Source of the DNA: a virus
DNA: 25,762 nt
Reading direction: 5' to 3' (one strand)
IMG/VR virus record: IMGVR_UViG_3300027810_000057
Coordinates: 1-25,762 of that record
Position 1 is the stretch's first letter, and the number at the start of each line of letters is the position of its first letter. Positions 15,105-22,047 of this stretch are shown one piece after another. The position numbers and the translations under genes are program-made. The notes beneath the pieces are model-generated. The model had not been told where the DNA came from. It worked only from the letters and a program-made list of their open reading frames with translations, and did no database searches.

Positions 15105-16592
15105 ATGGCATTTAACTGGAGAGATTTCGCTACAGGTGCGCTAGAGCAAGCCAATGTTGAGATAGATGAGAACCAAGCTGAAGCAAAGGCGTTCAAAGAA
15201 CAACAACGTGCGGCTGCTGCACGAAACTCTTCTGTAGTACAGACACGTAAAGCTAGAGCACAGCAAGCTGCTGCCTATGGTAAGCAAGCAATGGAGCTTA
15301 TGAAGAACGTACCTAACGCTACCAACATCGTACAGACAGCTATGGCTTCTGGTATGGGTAGCATTACTGAGTTGTATGACAAGCTTAACAAAGCAGCAAA
15401 TCAACCAGGACAGGGTGGTACTCTAGGTGTTGATGACATTGAGGCCATCATTAGTATGCCTAACATACCTACTACTGTGTATGAAGAGTTTGCTGATTTA
15501 AGCCTAGAAGAATTTGCTAGCCGTACCTATGGTGCTACACCTACAGCAAAAGTAGAGACCCCAGAAGAGATGGGTCTGATTGGTAAGCTGTTTGGTTTTG
15601 ATGACATGAACCAAGCTAAGCGTGACCTAGCTAAGGAGCAGTATGGTGGTGGCATGTCTATTGCAGAGGTCAACCAACTAGCTGCAGGGTCTGAGTACAA
15701 CTCTTTAATTCCAGATGCTACTATGACGTTCCGTGACTTACCTACTTACACTGCTGTGCAGCGTGATGGACTAGCAACAGATCTAACTAGCATAATCTCT
15801 GACACGCTTACAGCTAAAAAGGCTATGGTCGATGCTATCCAAGACAACATAGAACTATCAGCAGAGCAAAAGGTAGCACAGATTAAATCCCTCACAGATG
15901 AGGCTGCTAAGAGTGTTATTGAACGTAAGATACAAGGCTTCTCTGAGAGCGGTACTGTAGATAAAGCACTTGAAGATCCTATTACACAGCGCATGATCAT
16001 TGATGCTGTAGGTGCGGACTACTTACTCAAGCTGCAGATTACTCATGGCGTTAAGAGCCAAGAGGATGTAGACGCAGCGCTTGCAGCGGCGGAAGCTGCA
16101 GCAGCAGAGGCAGCTAGGAAAGCAGAGCAAGAGGCAGCAGACGCAGAAGCAGCAGCTAAGATAGAGTCCAATACACCAGAAGCACTATCAGTAAAACTAA
16201 CTGAAGCAGACGAAGCAGACGATATTAATACACTGGTTGATCTACTGGATAAGAATGTAGAAGGCGAGATTGGTAACGGTAAGATCTTTGGCTTTGGTGG
16301 TCCCGTACCTCTCTCTGAAGAAGCCTTAGTAGAGCGCTTTGGTCCCGGCCCAGTGAGTGATGCTATGGCTAGACTGGATCGTATTAAGAAGATGGCAGGT
16401 GGCACCTTTGTAATTGGTGAGGATGACACTCCTACAGAAGCTAAGATACGTGCAGACATTAAAGCAGGCGAACAGGAAACACCAGAGAAACGTAGAGCTA
16501 TGGCCGAAGAGTACGGACCTGGCCCTGTAGGTGATATGTTTGATAAGATTAGACGTGAAGAAGAAGAGCAAGGGTTAGCTGATGAATACTGA
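15105..16592 (+). CDS. Probable internal virion protein, helical, 495 aa
   Basis: AAGGAGCTAAGG precedes the ATG. The N-terminal 70 residues form a charged helix (QAEAKAFKEQQRAAAARNSS..KARAQQAAAYGKQAME). A short module GLIGKLFGFDDMNQAKRDLA lies near 152-175. Residues 325-355 form an Ala/Glu coiled-coil-like stretch (AALAAAEAAAAEAARKAEQEA). The C-terminus holds two copies of a (F/Y)GPGPV(S/G)D motif at about 412-419 and 470-477. Its last 11 bases overlap the start of the 1159-aa gene, which suggests the products are made in fixed ratio and act together. I recognise no enzymatic family; context suggests an ejection protein. Confidence 0.62.
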   Translation: MAFNWRDFATGALEQANVEIDENQAEAKAFKEQQRAAAARNSSVVQTRKARAQQAAAYGKQAMELMKNVPNATNIVQTAMASGMGSITELYDKLNKAANQPGQGGTLGVDDIEAIISMPNIPTTVYEEFADLSLEEFASRTYGATPTAKVETPEEMGLIGKLFGFDDMNQAKRDLAKEQYGGGMSIAEVNQLAAGSEYNSLIPDATMTFRDLPTYTAVQRDGLATDLTSIISDTLTAKKAMVDAIQDNIELSAEQKVAQIKSLTDEAAKSVIERKIQGFSESGTVDKALEDPITQRMIIDAVGADYLLKLQITHGVKSQEDVDAALAAAEAAAAEAARKAEQEAADAEAAAKIESNTPEALSVKLTEADEADDINTLVDLLDKNVEGEIGNGKIFGFGGPVPLSEEALVERFGPGPVSDAMARLDRIKKMAGGTFVIGEDDTPTEAKIRADIKAGEQETPEKRRAMAEEYGPGPVGDMFDKIRREEEEQGLADEY

Positions 16593-19500
16593 AGAAATCC
16601 TAGCATACGAAGCATCTCGTAAAGCAACCCTTTCTCCTACGTCTTTGACATCAGGAGCGAGTGTAGTTGAGGATGACTTTGTTATTGATACTAGCACCAC
16701 TCTGAAGAAGGATGATCTACAGAATGGTAAATACTTAAACCATATCCGTGACTACATGGTAGAGCGTAAGGGTGTAAGCTATAATGAAATAGGTGATGAG
16801 AAGGTTGTTGATGATTTTGTAGAGCACATGCGCTACTTCAACGCCAACACAGTATCTACTGCTGGTGAGGTACGCTTCGTAAGTAAAGCAAATGAAGCAC
16901 AGAAAGTTAAGGCTAAGAAAGCCTACCAGATCTATGACCAGCTTGGTAACGTCTTTGTTAATGACGGTGCTATGGGTGCGGTAGATGGTGTATGGGATTA
17001 CATTAGTGCTGCTGCTAAAGACCCTACAAACTATTTAGGTTTGATTACAGGTGGCGGTGCAAGGGCAATCGCTGGTGGTGTATCTACTGCTGGTAAGATA
17101 GCTGTAAAAGAACTGGTTAAGAAGGCTGGCCAAGAGGCACTAAAGAATGGTGCTACAAAAGAAGCAGCACAGCTAGCTGCAAAGAATGCTGGTATTGAAG
17201 CAGTCAGCAGAGCTATGTCTAAAGGCTACACTAAGCAGCAGGCGACTAAGATCGCAGCTAAGGTAGAGGCAAAGGTAGCAGAAGAAGGACAGGCCGTTCT
17301 ACGTGAAGCTGCTGAGCAAGGGTTCTTATCAGGACGTAAAGACTTGTTCGCTAAGAAGTCCCTCTATGCTACTACTGCTTTGGATTCAACTACTGCTGTA
17401 CTTCAGGATGTAATGAATCAGAATGCTATGCTTGAAGTTAACGCTCAAGAATCTTATAGTGCAGCACAGACAGCTTTCTCATCCTTCTTAGGTGGTGTTG
17501 CTGGTGCAGCACAGCTAGGCTTTGGTAAGTTTCGTGGTGCGTCAGGACTAAAGGATGTAGGTGATCCTCTTGAAAACCTAGCCAACACAACCATCGAAGC
17601 TGCTACTCCCTTCCTGAAGAACAAGGATACAAGCAAGGCATCAAAGGCTATGGTTGATGCTGTGAAAACATGGGCTGATAAAGTAGAGGCAGGTAATCTC
17701 TTTGAGGATGAAGGCGGTGTAACAGCGCAACTACTCAAGCATATTATTATTGGTGAAGATGGTAAGGGCGGTATTGGTAAAGTAATCAAAGATGAAGGTT
17801 ACAAGATAGACCGTAACATGAAGACATCAGACTTTGTTACTAACGTCATTAGGTTTATGCCCTTTGAGGATGTTGAGAAAGCAAACGCTCTGATTAAGAA
17901 GCATACATCTATTAACCTAGGTGACTTTGATGAGGTAGGTATTAACCTTAGTGACTTGGTTGCTGCACGTATCAGTGATGCAGGTAAACAACTCAACGTC
18001 ATGTCTCAGCTACGTAAGACACTAGACGTATCCCTTGTAAGAGCAACTACTTCTTTAGATGCAACGCTAGAGAACGTAGAGAAAAACACAACAGTATCTG
18101 AGAAGAAAGAATACTTAAAGTATACTCAGGGTGTATGGAAGCGTCTATTGGTTTCCTCCCCTGCAACAACAGCACTTAACGTTGTAGGCTTTGGGCAGTT
18201 TGCTGTAGGCCAGACCCTAGCTGATATGTTTAACGCTGGTACCTATGGGCTGCAAGGCCTAGCCAAGCTAAGCATAGGCGACCAAGCTGCTGCTCTGACA
18301 GACTTCAGAAGAGCACGGTCCCTGACAATGTTGCAAGGTCAAAAGATTAAGAACCTTCTAGATCCTTACACAACACGTGATGCATACATTGATTTCCTAG
18401 AGAAGAACGAAGACATTAAGAAGGCTCTGTTTGAAACCATGGCAGGTGGTGTTGAAGCTAATGCTAAACGCTACGGCATCAACCCTGATAGCAAGGTGTA
18501 CAATCAGATTGAGGCTGTTACTAATGCAGCTAACACCATTACAGGTGTACGTATTCAAGATACCTTTACTAAGTCACAGATGTTTATGGCTGAGATGGAT
18601 AAGGCAGTACGTCTTAAACATGACAAGACACTTAGAGAAGTTTTAAACTCTGGTGACTCTGCTCTGTTAGACGATGACGTGATGCAGTCAGCACTGGACA
18701 CTACTCTAAAGTCTGTGTTCTCTAAGGACTATACTGCTAAGGATCAACCAGAGATGACTCGACAGCTTGCTAAGGTTGTAGAGGTAATATCAAATACGCC
18801 GGGTCTGGGTACCATCCTTCCATTCGGACGCTTCTTTAACAACGTACTAGCTACTGCTGTTCAGTGGTCACCTCTTGCTAGTGTAGACCTACTTACTAGG
18901 TTTGCATCTAGAGCAGGCAAACGTGCTCGTGGAGAGAAGGTAACACAGTCACTGTCAGAACAGGAAGTCTTTGCACGTATGACTGTAGGTACTACTGCTC
19001 TAGGTATGGCTGCACTGTACGATCAAGAGCGCCGTGAAAAAGGCTTAGCTTATAACGAGATTGAAGTGAGTGGCGGTGCTGTAGTAGATGCTAAGAACAC
19101 GTACCCCTTCTCTGCATTTCTTGCAGCGGGACGTATCATTAACATGTATGCACGTGATGAAGATGTACCCCCTGAGCTACTACAAGAGATGGGTACACAG
19201 TTGGCTGTTGGCCAGTTTGCCCGTGATGCACAGTTTGGCAGTGACATTAATAACCTGATGGACATCCTAGTAAACCAAGATCAAGCAGCACGTAAGGCGT
19301 CCTTCGTTGGCCTAGCCAAGATAGGCGGTAACTTTGCGTCTGGTTTCACTAGGCCTCTAGATGCTGTCAATAAGATAGCTGGCTTTGCTATGGGTACTGA
19401 TGCTGCTAAAGATGTACGTCAGGCAGAGGGTGCAGGAGAAGTATTCTCACTATCAGCAACCAAGTATGTAGACAATTTGTTTGAGTTGTTTGATGATAGG

Positions 19501-20061
19501 ATTGATGGTATAACAGGTGAAGAACTAAATGTTGCTACACGTGAGGGTCAGATCTATGACGCTAACCCTTTCGCCCGTATCTTTGGCCTTACTATTAAAC
19601 CTGGAAAAACTGCTACTGAGAAAGCTTACTCTATGGCAGAGATGTTTCCTTGGCAAGCAAGTGAGCGGACACAACTACCGGGATATGATAAAACCTTTAA
19701 TGCTCTTCTAGCACCTATCTTAGAGAAGCAGACTCAGAAACTAATTGTTACCAAGGCCTACAAAGAAGGTGACCTAGCTAAAAAGAGAACTGCTCTGAAG
19801 AAGATCCTAAAGGATTCTAGAGCGTCTGTCAGAAAGCACATGTCATCAGGGCACTCAGGACGTGAGGCTGCTATGGATGCACTTGTAGTGTCAGCTGAGA
19901 GGAAGGCTACCAAAGATATACGGAGAGCAGCTAAGAAGCTATTCAAAGAGCGTGAGGGGGTTGATGCTAGCCCTAGAGATATGAATTACCAAGAGCTATC
20001 ACGCTACATAGAATACATAGACTATCTAAAAGATATATACGAAGCAGCAGGTGACGTATAG
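16582..20061 (+). CDS. Large internal virion (DNA ejection) protein, 1159 aa
   Basis: The largest gene in the window, overlapping its predecessor by 11 bases and ending just before the convergent terminator. The N-terminus is acidic and helical; VWDYISAAAKDPTNYLGLITGGGARAIAGG (about 134-163) is a Gly-rich hydrophobic stretch found in big inner proteins of marine podoviruses. Long Ala/Lys helices follow (KKAGQEALKNGATKEAAQLAAKNAG), then hydrophobic patches around 515-560 and 735-760 that could insert into membranes. The C-terminus is basic (KKILKDSRASVRKHMSS..RKATKDIRRAAKKLFKER), suited to DNA contact. Size and last place in the structural block parallel T7 gp16, but no transglycosylase motif was found. 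Ejection role is inferred. Confidence 0.65.
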   Translation: MNTEEILAYEASRKATLSPTSLTSGASVVEDDFVIDTSTTLKKDDLQNGKYLNHIRDYMVERKGVSYNEIGDEKVVDDFVEHMRYFNANTVSTAGEVRFVSKANEAQKVKAKKAYQIYDQLGNVFVNDGAMGAVDGVWDYISAAAKDPTNYLGLITGGGARAIAGGVSTAGKIAVKELVKKAGQEALKNGATKEAAQLAAKNAGIEAVSRAMSKGYTKQQATKIAAKVEAKVAEEGQAVLREAAEQGFLSGRKDLFAKKSLYATTALDSTTAVLQDVMNQNAMLEVNAQESYSAAQTAFSSFLGGVAGAAQLGFGKFRGASGLKDVGDPLENLANTTIEAATPFLKNKDTSKASKAMVDAVKTWADKVEAGNLFEDEGGVTAQLLKHIIIGEDGKGGIGKVIKDEGYKIDRNMKTSDFVTNVIRFMPFEDVEKANALIKKHTSINLGDFDEVGINLSDLVAARISDAGKQLNVMSQLRKTLDVSLVRATTSLDATLENVEKNTTVSEKKEYLKYTQGVWKRLLVSSPATTALNVVGFGQFAVGQTLADMFNAGTYGLQGLAKLSIGDQAAALTDFRRARSLTMLQGQKIKNLLDPYTTRDAYIDFLEKNEDIKKALFETMAGGVEANAKRYGINPDSKVYNQIEAVTNAANTITGVRIQDTFTKSQMFMAEMDKAVRLKHDKTLREVLNSGDSALLDDDVMQSALDTTLKSVFSKDYTAKDQPEMTRQLAKVVEVISNTPGLGTILPFGRFFNNVLATAVQWSPLASVDLLTRFASRAGKRARGEKVTQSLSEQEVFARMTVGTTALGMAALYDQERREKGLAYNEIEVSGGAVVDAKNTYPFSAFLAAGRIINMYARDEDVPPELLQEMGTQLAVGQFARDAQFGSDINNLMDILVNQDQAARKASFVGLAKIGGNFASGFTRPLDAVNKIAGFAMGTDAAKDVRQAEGAGEVFSLSATKYVDNLFELFDDRIDGITGEELNVATREGQIYDANPFARIFGLTIKPGKTATEKAYSMAEMFPWQASERTQLPGYDKTFNALLAPILEKQTQKLIVTKAYKEGDLAKKRTALKKILKDSRASVRKHMSSGHSGREAAMDALVVSAERKATKDIRRAAKKLFKEREGVDASPRDMNYQELSRYIEYIDYLKDIYEAAGDV

Positions 20062-20069
20062 AAACAAAG

Positions 20070-20100
20070 AGGGGCACCGTTGAGTGCCCCTTTTCTTATT
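20070..20100 (+). terminator. Rho-independent terminator at convergent junction, probably bidirectional
   Basis: The inverted repeat AGGGGCAC (20070-20077) / GTGCCCCT (20084-20091) encloses a six-base loop and is followed by TTTTCTTATTTT. It lies 9 bases after the stop of the rightward structural block. Read leftward the same hairpin is followed by CTCTTTGTTTC, a weaker U-rich tract, so it may also stop leftward transcripts. The stop codon of the 70-aa leftward gene lies inside the T-rich tail. Confidence 0.9.
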
Positions 20101-20308
20101 TTATACCATGTGTTTCTGCGCAATGCCTAGACCAGAGTAATGCTTCTGTCAGGCTTTCCATTGCTAAGTCCCTCTCGTGGGAATTGTATAAGTTGTCCTC
20201 AAGGTATTGCTCTAGAGGAGCAGTGTACTCTGATAGAGCCTCAAGGAATTGTGTCTGCTTACCTGACTTAGATGCCATACGGGCTGCAGCTTCTTCTTCT
20301 AGCTTCAT
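20096..20308 (-). CDS. Small helical protein, 70 aa; possible Acb2/Tad1-type hairpin
   Basis: Last gene of the leftward operon, one base after the PhoH stop, with GAAGG upstream of the ATG. It is all-helical and charged: MKLEEEAAARMASKSGKQTQFLEALSEYTAPLEQYLEDN, then SHERDLAMESLTEALLWSRHCAETHGIK. The closing pattern S.ER.LAM..L.EALLW.....G resembles small phage helical-hairpin proteins now grouped with Acb2/Tad1-like sponges, some of which bind cyclic nucleotides to block CBASS or Thoeris immunity. I see only a loose resemblance to the last helix, not the ligand-binding residues. A generic hypothetical protein remains the safe call. Confidence 0.6.
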   Translation of the reverse strand: MKLEEEAAARMASKSGKQTQFLEALSEYTAPLEQYLEDNLYNSHERDLAMESLTEALLWSRHCAETHGIK

Positions 20309-20309
20309 T

Positions 20310-21026
20310 TTATAGACCTTCTTTCATGAACACCTTAACCCACTCAGCACAGATGCCACTACGCACAATGTCGTCTACACCAAACTCAACAACAGGGACA
20401 TCAAGCATGTGTTTCTTAGCGAGATGGATGACCTTAGCTAGGCCAGACGTTCCCTTCAAGTCAGACTGCTGGATGTCACCGTTAAGAACAATGGTACTAC
20501 CTTCGCCAACACGTGTCAACAGCATCTTGATCTCAGGTATCTCAATGTTCTGTGCTTCATCTACAATAATAAAGGCGTCATCAAAGCTACGGCCACGCAT
20601 CAAAGCTAAGGTAGCAACTTCAATGTTACCACTCTTTAACCCTGTATCAACAGCACCACGGCCTAGATGTTTAACCAGTACATCCAGAACAGGCAACGCC
20701 CAAGGTTGAGCCTTCTCCTCAAGAGTACCTGGCAAGAACCCAATGTCTTTGCCTACTGCTACGTGAGGTCGTGTGATAACAATCTTGTCAATCTCTTTGA
20801 GGGTATACAAGTCTGCAGCACATGTAGCAGTAACGTAAGTCTTACCTGTACCAGCAGGACCAAGGATCATTACCTGCTTACTCATCTTGATAGCGTTGAT
20901 AAGCTTGCCTTGGTTGTATGTCTTGGGTATGATACCCGACACAGGTTTAGTTGATGCCCCCTTGTACGTAGTCTTACGGCGTGATCTTGTTTGTTTCTTT
21001 GGTGGCTCGTTATCATTAGCGTTCAT
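20310..21026 (-). CDS. phoH: PhoH-like ATPase
   Basis: A 238-aa P-loop NTPase. The N-terminal 30 residues are basic and disordered-looking (KKQTRSRRKTTYKG). Walker A is GPAGTGKT at 56-63, ITRP follows at 84-87, Walker B is FIIVDEAQN at 152-160, and the NGD sensor is at 182-184. This order is the PhoH core seen in E. coli PhoH and widespread in marine phages. PhoH proteins are ATPases tied to RNA metabolism; phage versions are often linked to phosphate stress, although that link is not shown here. No Pho box was visible upstream, since its start overlaps the endonuclease VII-like gene by 11 bases. Assignment is very secure, in vivo role less so. Confidence 0.95.
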   Translation of the reverse strand: MNANDNEPPKKQTRSRRKTTYKGASTKPVSGIIPKTYNQGKLINAIKMSKQVMILGPAGTGKTYVTATCAADLYTLKEIDKIVITRPHVAVGKDIGFLPGTLEEKAQPWALPVLDVLVKHLGRGAVDTGLKSGNIEVATLALMRGRSFDDAFIIVDEAQNIEIPEIKMLLTRVGEGSTIVLNGDIQQSDLKGTSGLAKVIHLAKKHMLDVPVVEFGVDDIVRSGICAEWVKVFMKEGL

Positions 21027-21438
21027 AATGTGCCTTTAAATATTTGAGTGCCTGTTCTATACCTGTTATGTCATCCCCTAGATGACCTATACCTGTGTTA
21101 CAAGGAGGACAAAGCCACCCTCTAAACTCGCCTGTGTTATGGTCATGGTCTAGGTTATGTTTCTTACCAACAAGGGAAGTACCACAACACTGACATGATT
21201 CAGTAACAGGAGGTGCAGTCTTTTTAGCATAGTATATAGCTGTGTATACTTCATTGTAACAGTCTTTACATCTACTATGATGGGAAACTGTATCTTCTTT
21301 TGTACCTTGGTTTTTTTTACGGCTGGCCACATAGAAGTTTTCTAGAGGGTGCTCCTCATTACAACTCCTACATATTTTAGTGCCCTCACTAATAAAGTTA
21401 CTAAACTTTGTACCCGCATCAAACATGTTTAATTGCAT
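21016..21438 (-). CDS. Endonuclease VII-like HNH nuclease
   Basis: This 140-aa protein has two parts. Residues 20-62 carry C23-x2-C26 and C57-x2-C60, a probable extra zinc knuckle. The C-terminal half matches T4 endonuclease VII-type His-Me nucleases: C82-x2-C85, LDHDHNTGEFRG (96-107), then C110-x2-C113-N114, corresponding to the T4 zinc cysteines, DHDH metal site and Asn62. It could resolve branched replication intermediates before packaging, or be a free-standing homing-type nuclease. Its placement inside a tightly overlapped operon favours a domesticated role. A strong AAAGGAAG site precedes the ATG, which also overlaps the previous stop (TGATG). An A8 run lies at codons for KKN (about 40-44). 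Confidence 0.85.
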   Translation of the reverse strand: MQLNMFDAGTKFSNFISEGTKICRSCNEEHPLENFYVASRKKNQGTKEDTVSHHSRCKDCYNEVYTAIYYAKKTAPPVTESCQCCGTSLVGKKHNLDHDHNTGEFRGWLCPPCNTGIGHLGDDITGIEQALKYLKAHYER

Positions 21439-21638
21439 CAGGCTTCCTTTGGTGTTGGGTTACACATATATACAAGAGATACCTTGCCCTTTGATCTGGA
21501 TGGTAAAGAGCTATAGACATCTGACATTACCCTAGATGCCGCAAACACACAGGCATCACGTGTATTATACAAGTCTGGCGAAGCCTTTACTATAGCAGCC
21601 TCGCCAGCTAAGTATGCTATGATAACCAAAACATACAT
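21438..21638 (-). CDS. Tiny membrane-associated or secreted protein, 66 aa
   Basis: The protein opens with a hydrophobic stretch (MYVLVIIAYLAGEAAIVKAS) that could be a signal peptide or membrane anchor. The remainder is polar with two Cys (DACVFAAS and YMCNP) spaced so that a disulfide is possible if exported. Its ATG overlaps the stop of the 61-aa gene (TAATG) and has only an A-rich leader, without a good ribosome site. It might therefore be translated by re-initiation, or as a -1 frameshift fusion with the 61-aa protein (see slippery site). No family is recognised. The two-small-gene arrangement recalls spanin pairs, but no lipobox is seen and this is a metabolic operon. Confidence 0.65.
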   Translation of the reverse strand: MYVLVIIAYLAGEAAIVKASPDLYNTRDACVFAASRVMSDVYSSLPSRSKGKVSLVYMCNPTPKEA

Positions 21639-21823
21639 TAGTTTTTTTCTTCTGTACCTAGCTTGTCTTTAACGTAGTCAATGCCCTCTGTTACCTTAGG
21701 CTCTACGTATTCAACAGCTTGTGTTACCTTAGGTTGTACATAGGTAATTGCTTTACTGCCTACATCAGCTGTGACGCTAATTGCTGCGATGCCGATTGCA
21801 AACATTGCTAATAGTTCAATCAT
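21638..21823 (-). CDS. Small membrane-anchored repeat protein, 61 aa
   Basis: Residues 3-20 are hydrophobic (ELLAMFAIGIAAISVTA), a probable transmembrane or signal segment. Three 11-residue repeats follow: ITYVQPKVTQA (26-36), VEYVEPKVTEG (37-47), IDYVKDKLGTE (48-58). The repeats are amphipathic with Tyr-Val and Lys-Val/Leu at fixed places. The gene overlaps the glutaredoxin stop by four bases (ATGA) and has AAAGGAAC as ribosome site. It ends in an A AAA AAC run before TAA. Function is unknown; it may be an inner-membrane protein with a short peripheral amphipathic tail. Confidence 0.68.
   Translation of the reverse strand: MIELLAMFAIGIAAISVTADVGSKAITYVQPKVTQAVEYVEPKVTEGIDYVKDKLGTEEKN
21641..21647 (-). 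other. Candidate -1 ribosomal frameshift heptamer A AAA AAC
   Basis: On the leftward strand the 61-aa gene ends GAA AAA AAC TAA. The heptamer A AAA AAC is in the X XXY YYZ phase and sits directly before the stop. After a -1 slip the next codons are CTA ATG TAT, the exact frame of the 66-aa gene, giving a fusion of about 128 residues. No obvious stimulatory hairpin was identified by eye. Confidence 0.45.
21650..21748 (-). repeat. Three tandem 11-residue repeats in the 61-aa protein
   Basis: Units ITYVQPKVTQA, VEYVEPKVTEG and IDYVKDKLGTE follow each other without gaps. The first two share YV-x-PKVT; the third loses the Pro. The 33-base unit is also visible in DNA (gta...cct aag gta aca), so this is a recent tandem duplication. 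Confidence 0.85.
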
Positions 21824-22047
21824 TCTAGATGTTCCTTTAGTTCATTATAGCCACCAATGTGATGGCCCTTGCTGTCCCAGATTTGGGGTACCGTAGTCAT
21901 ACCTGACTGTTTGAACAGTGTCAATAGCCATTTACTACTAGGTGAGTTTAAAGAGTAGTCCGTGAAGACTACCCTCTTTTCTTTTAGTAGCTGCTTAGCT
22001 TTAGTACAGAACCCACAGTTGTCTGTGCCTATTACTACGTAGCTCAT
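21820..22047 (-). CDS. Glutaredoxin
   Basis: A 75-aa protein with the compact glutaredoxin fold signature: redox site C11-G-F-C14 after VVIGTDN, cis-Pro motif TVPQIW (52-57), and GGYNEL (64-69) for glutathione and substrate contact. It is slightly shorter than bacterial glutaredoxins (80-90). CGFC replaces the usual CPYC, which tends to alter redox potential. It starts by an ATGA overlap with the ribonucleotide reductase, its likely client: it would reduce the C-terminal CxxxxC of that enzyme in the cytoplasm. Class II reductases classically use thioredoxin, so the pairing is noteworthy but not unusual in phages. Confidence 0.92.
   Translation of the reverse strand: MSYVVIGTDNCGFCTKAKQLLKEKRVVFTDYSLNSPSSKWLLTLFKQSGMTTVPQIWDSKGHHIGGYNELKEHLE

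Noticed and set aside
20062-20095. tRNA or small RNA in the convergent gap
   Set aside because: Only 34 bases are available and they are fully explained by the terminator hairpin.
21305-21325. A8 run inside the endonuclease VII-like gene as a second frameshift site
   Set aside because: A shift there gives only a 60-aa shadow frame and would destroy the nuclease; it is more likely a neutral run or possible sequencing-error spot.
21438-21823. Spanin pair (i-spanin/o-spanin) for the 61- and 66-aa genes
   Set aside because: No lipobox, no overlapping-frame arrangement typical of Rz/Rz1, and the genes lie in the nucleotide-metabolism operon.
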